Origin: Leptothermofonsia sichuanensis E412
GTDB lineage: Bacteria; Cyanobacteriota; Cyanobacteriia; Leptolyngbyales; Leptolyngbyaceae
DNA: 64,000 nt
Assembly: GCF_019891175.1 (NCBI RefSeq)
Contig: NZ_CP072600.1
Coordinates: 310,001 to 374,000 of the forward strand
Direction of reading: 5' to 3'
Positions 7,096 to 16,700 of this stretch are shown piece after piece. How positions within the stretch are numbered: position 1 is the stretch's first letter; every line of letters begins with the position of its first letter. Both the position numbers and the translations under genes were made by a program. The notes below the pieces were generated by a model. The model made no database searches. It worked only from the letters and a program-made list of their open reading frames with translations, and was not told the origin of the DNA.

Positions 7096-8240
7096 CCGAT
7101 TTAAATTGGATATAGGGCAAATAGAGTAGACTGAGAGGGTAGTTTAGATTCCCTCTGCAATGGCTGGAGTCACCTCGGTTAAAGTCAAAGAAAGTCTCGA
7201 TGAGCTAGTCCAACAATCGCAACAAGTGGAAACACCAAAGGACAAGGAACGCCTGCAAGTGCTGTACTGGCTCAAACAGGAAAAGCCACCCAGCATTGGT
7301 GCGATTGCCAAGGCGATCGGGAAACATCGCAATACAGTAGGGAGATGGTTATTGCAGTATCGGGAAGGTGGGGTGAGTGCCATGCTGGAACGTAAAGTGT
7401 CGTCTGGCGGTGTCCGCAAGATTCCACAATGGGCGGAAGAGGCACTGGCTAAGCGATTAAAGAACTCGGAACATGGATTTGCCAGTTATGGAGCTGTGCA
7501 ACAGTGGTTAGCGGAGGAGTTGGGTGTCGAAGCGGAGTATCATGCGGTATACCAAATGACGCGCTATCGCCTCCAAGCGAAGCTGAAAGTGGCTCGTCCG
7601 CAAAATATCAAGCAGGATTGTGAACGGCGCGAATCATTTAAAAAAACCTTGCAGATGACCTGGAGTTGTTGAGCCAGTATGCTCGGCAAGTCATCCAGGA
7701 GGAGCGTCCTATCCGTTATTTTGCTCAGGATGAAAGTCGCTTTGGACTCAAAACCCTGATTGGGCGCTTGATTACTGCTTGTGGTATCAAACCGATTGGG
7801 CAATGGCTATGGTTGTTCAAAGCGTTTTGGCTCTATGGGGCCGTCGAACCAGCAACCGGAGAGTCGTTTTTCTTGCAATTCTCCCATGTGGATACTGCTT
7901 GCTATCAAGCGTTCCTCGAGGAGTTCTCCAAAGCCTACCCCGATAGTCTCAACATTCTACAAGTGGATAACGGGCGTTTTCACAGCAGTAAAGATTTAGT
8001 GGTGCCAGAGAATGTGATTTTATTGTTTCAACCTGCTTACTGCCCAGAGTTAAATCCGATTGAAAGGTTGTGGGAATACCTCAAGGCAGATTTGAAGTGG
8101 GCTTCGTTCAAAACGCTAGAGCAACTCCAAGCGAAGGTCGATCAACTCCTGGCTCAATTGACTCCAGAAGTTATTGCTTCGATCACAGGATATTCCTTCA
8201 TCCTGAATGCCCTATCTGCCCTGAACCCCATTTAAATTGG
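7096..8240 (+). mobile_element. IS630-family insertion sequence, apparently intact
   Basis: Terminal inverted repeats of about 30 bp can be aligned. The left end reads ACCGATTTAAATTGG from the TA at 7094-7095. The right end, read inward from the TA at 8241-8242, gives ACCAATTTAAATGGG. The flanking TA dinucleotides are the target duplication expected for IS630/Tc1-mariner elements. The element is about 1.15 kb and holds one transposase in two frames. A 162-bp fragment that looks identical to 7890-8051 lies inverted at 28694-28855, so this family has been active recently. Confidence 0.88.
7160..8235 (+). CDS. IS630 transposase made by -1 frameshifting
   Basis: Frame A (7160-7672) encodes an N-terminal helix-turn-helix region (IGAIAKAIGKHRNTVGRWL). 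Frame B (open from 7642 to 8235) encodes the DDE catalytic domain with RYFAQDESRFGL, LQVDNGRFH and QPAYCPELNPIERLWEYLK. The frames overlap at a run of seven A (7640-7646) followed by C. A -1 shift there joins FKK to NLADDLELLSQYA and gives one protein of about 358 residues. IS630 elements commonly use this device, so I read it as programmed frameshifting and not as a broken gene. The protein should move the element into TA targets. Confidence 0.88.
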
Positions 8241-8328
8241 TATGACCGCAGCCTGATGACTCGTTACCAGGCTGGAGCCTGGTAACGGTCAGGCGTCTTT
8301 ACCCACAAATACAGGATTGACAGACTAC

Positions 8329-8400
8329 TAAAGCATCGGTTCAGATTTTCAAGAAGTCGGATTTCTTGTGAGAAATCCGGCTTCTGTACCGGCGTTCTAG
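8329..8400. repeat. dispersed repeat family B, copy 1
   Basis: The sequence runs AAGCATCGGTTCAGATTTTC ... TTTCTTGTGAGAAAT ... TTCTGTACCGGCGTTCTAG. The reverse complement occurs at 46163-46265 with an extra insertion of about 28 bp. The right end supplies the stop codon of the neighbouring minus-strand lipoprotein gene, as copy 2 lies directly at the 3' end of chlP; the family may favour 3' ends of genes. Confidence 0.75.
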
Positions 8401-9131
8401 CTGCGATCGCCCATAGCATTTGCTGCGTTCTGTGCCCGGTATTGGGCTTCATTGGCAGCTCGTCCAGCCGCCCTCTGGGCACTTTTAACTAAGTCTTCTG
8501 CACCTGATCGCACATCTTCAGTGGCATCCAACGCATTTTGTTTCACGTTTTCCATCACGCCGGGTGCTTCCTGCCGGGCGTTATCAATATTGGTTCTCAG
8601 ATTGCGGAAACCCTGCTGAGTTCCTTCAGTTAACTGTTCTCTTGCCTGTTCGGCTGAATCTTCAAACCTGCGTGAGATGTCCTTTGCTCCCTGACCAAAG
8701 GGATTATTTTCAAGGGCGTTTTCCAGTATCGCTTGAGGAGTCTCAGCTCGATTTTGCAGACGACTTTCCGCCTGCTCAATCAGTGCCTGGGCTTTGGCAT
8801 TGACATCCTTGCTATTGTTGTAAGCCGGGTCATCATTATAGTTGTTCATTCCGCCTTGTTGACGCTGGGTAGCTTTGTAAAGCTCGCGTTGAAGTCCACT
8901 CGTCTGATTATAAGGACTTGTAGTGGTAGAGGTGCGCTCATTCATACGCTGCTTGTCAGGAGCAGCATTGTAGTCGTAGGAACAGGGACTGGCAGCGTTA
9001 GAGGCGCTTCCACAGGCTGTACTTGCCAGTAGTAAGAAGCCTGCCAGAACAGTAATGACAGATTGTTTCAAGCGAAGTGATCTAAAAAAAGATGTAATGT
9101 CAGCGATCGCGCTGAAAATCAGGTTTTTCAT
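8397..9131 (-). CDS. secreted lipoprotein of low complexity, function unknown
   Basis: I start the gene at ATG 9131 because a ribosome-binding GGAG lies 9 nt upstream and because residues 1-42 then form a proper lipoprotein signal: basic N-region, hydrophobic VITVLAGFLLLA, lipobox STAC-G. The mature part is about 200 residues, hydrophilic and rich in Asn, Gln, Ala, Glu and Arg. Its C-terminal half is predicted helical with LEA-like spacing (repeated ENV/AED/DARQ patterns). It should be anchored to the outer face of a membrane. No enzymatic motif is visible. Confidence 0.7.
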   Translation of the reverse strand: MKNLIFSAIADITSFFRSLRLKQSVITVLAGFLLLASTACGSASNAASPCSYDYNAAPDKQRMNERTSTTTSPYNQTSGLQRELYKATQRQQGGMNNYNDDPAYNNSKDVNAKAQALIEQAESRLQNRAETPQAILENALENNPFGQGAKDISRRFEDSAEQAREQLTEGTQQGFRNLRTNIDNARQEAPGVMENVKQNALDATEDVRSGAEDLVKSAQRAAGRAANEAQYRAQNAANAMGDRS

Positions 9132-9930
9132 AGTAATGCTCCATTGTGCTGAAAACTGATTATGTTGCAGACTGATTAGCAGACTATCTGACTCAAGCAG
9201 AAGTGATTCATTCACTTTTGCCTGAACGCATAGCCGGTGAATCTTACAGCTCTCATCTGCTGGGTTTACCACACCGGATACCTGATACCCTTACCGAATA
9301 CCCGAAATTGTGGTTAACCGTTTGAAAATTGCTGTAAATTCAGCCTCATTCACAGGTTAATCAGCTATATAGAACGAATCATCTAACTAAGGTCAGAGAC
9401 AAATAATTAGTTAATGTTTTAATCAATTAAAAAAGATTAACCAGGTTCATCTACCTGAGTATTTTGCCGAGTTGTATTTGTAATAAATCAAACTCAAAGC
9501 CTATCCAAAAAGCCCCAACTGTCAAACTCTAACCTTCATTATTCATGACTTTTCTGAAAAATGCTTAGATTCTTTATCTGGAAAAGCTTTGAGCGATTGC
9601 TCAGGTTCGACAGGGTGTGTTTTGGAGGCGGTTCTCGTTCCCATGCTCTGCGTGGGAATGCATTCTGGAGGCTCCGCCTCCCGTATAAGCGGCAGAACCG
9701 CATTTGAGCGGTGTCCAGGCAGAGTCTGGACACCAGGGCTATCCTTCTGATGAATTATTCAGGCTAAACCCAGACTAAAGGAAATTTTCAGATAGACGTT
9801 TAATCTGACACACCGACTGATCAACACACTGAGGAATGCTATCAGACTTGTTTGATTGGTTGTAGAGATCTTTACGTGTCGTGTTTATTTTTGTGCTTTA
9901 CTTTAATCGGATCAGTTACCAGATCAATTA
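9132..9930. other. non-coding interval with repeat family A copy 2
   Basis: AT-rich upstream DNA of the lipoprotein gene (9132-9490) with no recognisable gene is followed by a partial AAAGCCTATCC hairpin element (about 9494-9530), then repeat family A copy 2 at 9537-9763. I see no gene between 9764 and the Uma2 gene end at 9931. Confidence 0.6.
9537..9763. repeat. dispersed repeat family A, copy 2
   Basis: Same ends and internal order as 3366-3661 but without the nested 64-78 bp insertion, so it shows the uninterrupted form of the element. It contains GGAGGCTCCGCCTCC and GGTGTCCAGGC-AGA-GTCTGGACACC, where one base change interrupts the palindrome that is perfect in copy 1. Confidence 0.8.
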
Positions 9931-10554
9931 CTATACTTCGGTCATTGCAACAATTTGGGCGACTGTCAGTTTTAACTGAGGAAAGGTGGGAGAAAGTATG
10001 CTCGTTTCTCCTTGATAACACTGTGCTTGATATTCGCCATCAATCAGCCGATTTATGGTCAGTGTGGGCTGCTTGGGTGACCCAATATACTGCACTCCTC
10101 CCAATCCTGCATAATCTGTAATCCAATACTCCATCACTCCTAGCGTTTCATAATCATTTAATTTGATGCGGTAATCATCTCGCCAGTTAGTACTGACAAC
10201 TTCAATGATTAAAGGTGGTGGAATATAAGCAGCCGCAGAGGCAGAACTTTGACGCATTCGTTCCCATTCGTCTTTAGCAAACACCACAATGTCAGCTTTG
10301 CGACTTGACTCATTTTCTCCAGGGGGGGAGTTCAGTCTGACTTGTTTACTTTGGCGAGGAACGTAGGGCAACTTCAGGGATTGGCAATGGTCAATCAGGA
10401 GACGGCATAGCCCTTCGACAACATCCTCATGTTTCGCTGTGGGTTCACTGAGGGGCATGGCAACTCCATTGACCAGTTCAAAGGATCTGCCGGAGCCATC
10501 ATCCCAATTGAGAAATTCCTCGAAGGTCAGTGGCTTTTTGACAATTGCAACCAT
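9931..10554 (-). CDS. Uma2-family (DUF820) restriction-endonuclease-like protein
   Basis: The 207-residue protein follows the DUF820/Uma2 pattern: an N-terminal TFEEFLNWDDGSGRSFELVNG segment, a central ADIVVF motif and PPLIIEVVS, matching the PD-(D/E)xK nuclease core (Glu, Asp, Glu-x-Val). Such genes are present in dozens of copies in many cyanobacteria and their substrate is unknown. The gene lies downstream of the giant glycosyltransferase gene on the same strand; a second Uma2 gene lies immediately upstream of it. Confidence 0.85.
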   Translation of the reverse strand: MVAIVKKPLTFEEFLNWDDGSGRSFELVNGVAMPLSEPTAKHEDVVEGLCRLLIDHCQSLKLPYVPRQSKQVRLNSPPGENESSRKADIVVFAKDEWERMRQSSASAAAYIPPPLIIEVVSTNWRDDYRIKLNDYETLGVMEYWITDYAGLGGVQYIGSPKQPTLTINRLIDGEYQAQCYQGETSILSPTFPQLKLTVAQIVAMTEV

Positions 10555-10768
10555 TGCTGTTGCCCCTTTAAACAGGTTGGCTCTCTGTTATCATCCCTCT
10601 ACTTTAAAGTAATTTATAAAGTAATTTACTCTGCCTCAGGTCTCTGGCTCGATCGCCATCGCCAAAGGTGTGAAATAAGGGATACATCCAGATTGGCACT
10701 GGTGCATTGGGGTAACTGGCAGGTTATAGCTACATGCATACTTCTTGGGGGGGGCGATCGCGCCGCCC

Positions 10769-13700
10769 TCAGTAGCTGTTAGCAACAGCCGCCATGAAAG
10801 ATAGAATTTGCTTTTCCCAGGTCCAATCTTTAATAAAATCGGCAGCGGCGGTGCCCCGGTGGCTGGCTTCCCGGTGATTGGTATAAATACGTTCCAGGGT
10901 TTCAACCACCTCTTCCACATCGGATTCGCCCCAGCCTTCGACGTTGACAGGCAGGTCAGTGGCTTTAACAGGGCGCTGAGACTGGAGGGGATAGCCAAGA
11001 TTATGGCGGATCAGATCCAGGTTACCAGTGTTGGCAGAGAGCAGGGTGGGAATCCCGCAGGCGAGGCTGGCGATTGCGTTCAGGTTAATGCCGACTTCGC
11101 AACGGCTGGGAAAGAGGGCAGCATCGGCTTCTCGGAGAACCTGGCCCAGTTGGGGATAGGGCACAGCCCCCAGCGTCAAAAAGGAGTCTGATGGTAATCC
11201 ATTGGCCAGTAGCCATTCCCTCACCCGTAGTTGCCCGGTCTGGGCACCAGCGGGCAAGTCTGGGACATTGCCAGATAGCTCTAATGCTTTTAAGCTGGCG
11301 CTGCCAACAGAATGCCATGCCGTTACCAGAAGTGCTTCTGGATGGCGACTGTAGAAGGCTTTGAACGCTGAGATGACGATATCCGCCCCCCGACTGTAGC
11401 TCAGTTCACCGCCAGAAAAGATGACAAAGCGATCGCCAAACAGGTTTGCGGTGGCTCCTGGGTAAACCAATGTTGGATCAACCCCTTGCATGGCAATCTG
11501 GATGGGGTTCAGTCCCCAACTTCTGAACCGTTCTGTCATCCAGGTGGAAGCTGTCAGGAGTCTGGAACAGTGACGGGCGCGGGCGATCGCGTCAGGGGTG
11601 AGGCTACTGACTGAACCAGCCAGCCCGATATGACAGGCATCTTTCAACTGCCCTGGAGCCTGGGGAAGCACAACGGATTCTCCCAATGAACTTACTATCC
11701 ATTGTTTACCAGGGACACTCTGAGCCTCAGGTGGAGCAAGCAAAGGTCGCAAAAGTGCCTGATACAGGGATGGTAGAGATTCATCGATGGAAGCAGTCAA
11801 AACTGGGCGCAACTGGGGGTTCTTCAACAGTGCCAGCGCCAGGTAAACTCCATAAATCCCCTGATCCGACACCAGATCAAGATTCCAGCAGATATTGACC
11901 TCGGTTCTCGGATGCCTTCCCGCACTCCCGCGTCTTCCCTTTTCTCCATCCCTAAGGTCTAAGGGCTGCTCCGTTCCTTTAATCCCTGGTTTTGCCGTCC
12001 CAACCTTCTGCCGCAACGCCACTTCTACCTGTTCAAATACACTCTGCCAGTCTCCCGGCTGGTTCTGGCGAAACAGGCGCATGGTGGGATACCAGGGGCT
12101 ATCCTGCCGCTCCAGCATCCAGCGCCAGTCGGGAGAATAGGACAGCAGCAGCCACACTGGTTTGCCCAGTGCCCCCGCCAGGTGCGCCACTGCCGTATCA
12201 ACGCTAATGATCAGATCAAACTGAGCGATCGCGGCTGCTGTATCAGCAAAATCTTCCAGCCTGCCACTCATATCTTCAATGGGGAGATTGGGATTAGCCT
12301 GTAATTCAGCCGCCCCATCCCCCTTCTGGAGACTGTAAAAGTGAACGCCTGGCAGATTGATGAGGGATTGGAAGTGCTCCAGCTTGCAGGAACGGTAACG
12401 ATTGTTTTTGTGGTCCGGGTTGCCTGCCCAGACGATGCCAATTTTGAGGGGGAGGGGTAAGGAGGGAGGAGTGAGAAGTGAGAAGTGAGAAGTGGGGGGA
12501 AAAGGGGGGGAGGCGAGATAGGGAATGGAAGCAGGAATGGTGTCCAGGGTGGTACCCAGGATGTGAGGCAGACTTAACAGAGGGGCATGGGTATCGAAGG
12601 GGGGCAGGGGAGAACCCTGGACAATCAGGTGATCAATACCGGGGGCGGTTTCCAGCAAGCGGCGCAGAAGCGGCTGGCATTCCACCAGGACGTTTCCACC
12701 ACGGGCTTTGACGAGGGGAGCATAGCGAATGAACTGGATGGTGTCGCCCATTCCCTGTTCAGCATGGAGGAGGATGGTTTTGCCCTCCAGGGAGGAGCCA
12801 TCCCACAGGGGTTGGGAAAAGGGGCGGGGTGCCCAGTTTTTTTGTCGCCAGCGCCATTCATATTCGGCAAAACCATTTTTCAGGTCGCCCTGGAGCAGCA
12901 GGGCGTGTCCCAGGTTCTTGTGGGCCTCCGGGTACCAGGGCGCAAGCTGAACGGCTCGCCGGTAGCTGGCGATCGCCGCCTCCAGGTGCGCCAACCGACG
13001 TTGCACAAATCCCAGGCTGTAGTAAGCATCGGCAAAGTCGGGCTTGAGGGCAACTGCCCGCTGGCAATGGATCAGGGCTTCCTCTAACTGGTCCTGTTCT
13101 TGTAGCACGGTGCCCAGGTTGTATTGGGCATCCGCATGGTCCGGGTTAAGCGTAATTGCCCGCCGGTAGTGGGCGATCGCCGCCTCTGGATTCCCCTGTT
13201 CCCGCAGGGCACTGCCCAGATTGCACCAGGCATCGGCAAAATTCGGCTCCTGCTGAAGTACCTGGCGAAATTGGGCGATCGCGGACTCAAGCTGTCCACT
13301 CCGACACAGGATAACCGCCAGCAAGTGGCGAGTTTCCACCTGCCCAGGTTGTACTGCCAGAATCTGGCGGCAGACCCGTTCTGCTTCCGCCAGATTCCCG
13401 TCGTTATAGTACTGGAGGACAGTTTCAAGCCCTTGAGAAGGAAGAACAGTTTCGGATTTTGGAGGTTGGGAGCCTGGGGAACCTGTCGGGATGGTTGGGG
13501 TTGGCGATTTTTTCCTGGCTTTCTGGGGGTGTTTTGCCTGTTTGTGTTGCGTTGCCGGATTCGGTTCCGGCTCACCAAACCCGGTTCCCTGAAACGATAG
13601 TCCCACCCCTGGCTGCTGGTAACCTTCAACCAGACTGCTGACGGCAGTGCTCACCGCCTTTCTGGTGGCGGGTTTCTCTCCCAGTGCCTGTCTGACCTGG

Positions 13701-16700
13701 GCAATCACCCCTGCCCAGTCTCCCGGAACTGCCTGGCGGAACACCTGCATAGTGGGATACCAGGGGCTATCCTGCCGCTCCAGCATCCAGCGCCAGTCGG
13801 GGGCATAGGGGAGCAGTAACCAGACTCGCTGACCCATCGCCCCTGCCAGATGGGTGACAGCTGTGTCCACTGAAATGACCAGGTCAAGTTGGTTAACCAG
13901 GGCAGCCGTATGAACAAAATCGGTCAGTTGCGCCCTCAGATCCCAGACCTCTGGATGGGCTGCCAGCAATTCCTGATCGGCAGGGGATACCTCCTTCTGC
14001 AAACTAAAGAGGTGAACATTGGGTATCTCTGCCAGGGAAAGCAATAACTCCAGCGGGATGGCACGGGTACGGTTGTAAGGGTTTTCGGGGTTGCCTGACC
14101 AGACGATGCCGATTTTAAGGCAGGGGGCAGGAGGGGAAGCGGCGGGGAGGAGGGGAAGATCGGCTCTGGCGGGCACGCGCAGGTAGGGAATAGGGGCGGG
14201 GACAGTTTCCAGAGTGGTACCCAGAATATGGGCCAGACTCAGCAGCGGGGCATGGACATCAAAGGCAGGGGGTGGGCTGCCGTAGGGAATCACCTGCTGG
14301 ATATGGGGAATGCCTTTCAGCAGTTCAACTAAGGGGGGATGGCATTCCAGCAGGATGCGTCCGCCCCTTTCAGCTACCAGAGAGGAGTAGCGGACAAACT
14401 GGATGATGTCGCCCATACCCTGCTCTGCATGGAGGAAGATGGTTTTCCCGTTCAGCGGCGAGCCATCCCACAGGGGGGCAGGTAGGGGACGCATGGGATG
14501 AAAAGAGGGCAGGTTTACCTTCCAGCGCCACTCGTATTCGGCAAAGCCCGCCTGGAAGTCTCCCCCAATGAGCAGGGTGAGTGCTTTATTCCAGTGGGCT
14601 TCGGCAAAGTCTGCTTCGATCGCGATCGCCTGGTCGTAGTACTGGATTGCCGTTTGCAGGTCACCCTGATCCCGAAAAATATTGCCCCAATTGTTGTAGG
14701 CTTTGGCGTAGTCAGGTTTGAGGGCGATCGCCTGCTGATAATGTTCAGCCGCCTGGGTAAAGTCACCCAGTTCCTTCAGAGCATTACCCAGATGGTTATG
14801 GGCCTGGGCAAAGTCGGGGCGGAGGGCAACCGCCTGCCGGTAGCAATCTGCTGCCTGGGCAAACGCTTCCTGGGCATAGAAGGCAAGCCCCAGATTGTTG
14901 TAAGCATCGGCGTATTGGGGATTGTAGGCGATCGCCATGCGGTAGTGGTGAATCGCTTCCTCCACCTGGCCCTTCGCTCTTAACGCATTGGCATAGTTGT
15001 TGTGGGCATCGGCATAGTTCGGCTTCAGCCGGAGAGCCTGCTGGTAGTAAGCGATCGCCTCCTCCAGCCTGCCCTGCTCGTGTAACGCCACTGCCAGGTT
15101 ATTGCACACGTCCTGGTGATTTGGGTCAGCCGCCAGGACTTTACGGTAATGGGCGATCGCCGCTTCGTACTTGCGTTCCCGGTGAGCAATCAACCCCAGC
15201 AAATGCCAGACCTCCGGGTGTTCCTGCTGCTGAAGAATCTGATGGCAAACCTGCTCTGCTTCGCGCAATCGTCCCGCCTGCTGGTGCTGGATGGCAGTTT
15301 TGAGGTCTTCGGGAAGGGGGGGACGGGGGGCGGGGGGCACGTATGGGGTATCGGGGAGCGGGGGGTGGGGGTTGAGTGCCGCCGAGATTGTATCTACCAG
15401 CGCAGAAAATGCCCCCAGTGAAGCGTGGGGTAATCCTTCTCCACCGCTCTGTCCTTCTGTCACCTTCACACCCGGCAGCCTGTACCCCGTACCTTGCCGT
15501 CTCCCATCCCCTACCTCCTTCTCCAGTTCTTCCCTTACCCGGACCAGCACACTCTCCCAAGCCCCAAAGGAGGGCTGGCGAAACAGGCGCATGGTGGGAT
15601 ACCAGGGGCTATCTTCCCGCTCCAGCATCCAGCGCCAATCAGGGGCAAAGGGAAGCAGCAACCAGACGGGTTTCCCCAGCGCCCCTGCCAGGTGAGTCAC
15701 GGCAGTATCGACTGAAAGGATCAGGTCAAGCTGGCGGATGATGGAAGCCGTGGTCACAAAACTGGTCAGTAAACCCCGCAAATCCTGAATTTCAGGGTGG
15801 CGCTGGAGGCACTGGATATCCTCCGTGGACGGTTCTTTTTGCAGGCTGTAAAGCTGAATGCCGGGAAGCTCTGCCAGGGGTAGCAGATACTTCAGAGAGA
15901 CAGTGCGGGCGCGGTTATAGGGATTTTCGGGGTTACCTGACCAGACGATACCGATTTTGAGGCAGGGGGAGGAGGAGCGCGAAAAGAGGGATTGAGGGAG
16001 GATGGCAGGATCTTGATCGGGGGCGTTGATGTAGGGCACATGGGCGGGGATGGTGTCCAGGGTGGTACCCAGGATGTGGGGCAGGCTCATGAGCGAGGCG
16101 TGGATATCGAAGGGGGGGACGGGGCTGCCATAAGGAATGATCTGGGTAATACCGGCGACGGTTCTGAGCAGGTCTACCAGGGGAGGGTGGCACTCAACAA
16201 TGACCTGTCCTCCCTGCCGGGCAACTAAGGGCACGTAGCGAATGAACTGGATGGTGTCGCCCATTCCCTGTTCGGCATAGAGGAAAATGGTTTTCCCTTC
16301 CAGGGGAGAGCCGTCCCAGCGGGGTTGGGGATAGGGGCGAGGTGGAGACTGTTGCTGGAAACGGCTCCACCGAAACCGCCATTCATAACCGGCAAAGCCT
16401 GGCTGAAATTCGCCGATGAGAAGGTGGTTGAGGGCTTTGTTCCAGTGGGCTTCGACAAAATTGGGGTCGGCTGCGATCGCCTTCTCATAGGCCTCAAACG
16501 CCGCCTGAACCTGCCCAGTATTTCTGAGGGCAATCCCCAGGTTATTGTAGGCACCAGCGTAGTTGGGTTGAAGCTCAATCGCTCGATGGAAGTGCTGAAA
16601 AGCCTCTTCAAACTGCCCTTCCTGTTGCAGGATATTTCCCAGGTTGCTGTGGATTTCAGCAAAGTCTGGCTTGATTTCCAGGGCCGTTCGATAGCTGGCG

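Noticed and set aside
7160-8235. A frameshifted, dead transposase
   Set aside because: The break is at an A7 run that allows -1 frameshifting, and termini and catalytic residues are intact.
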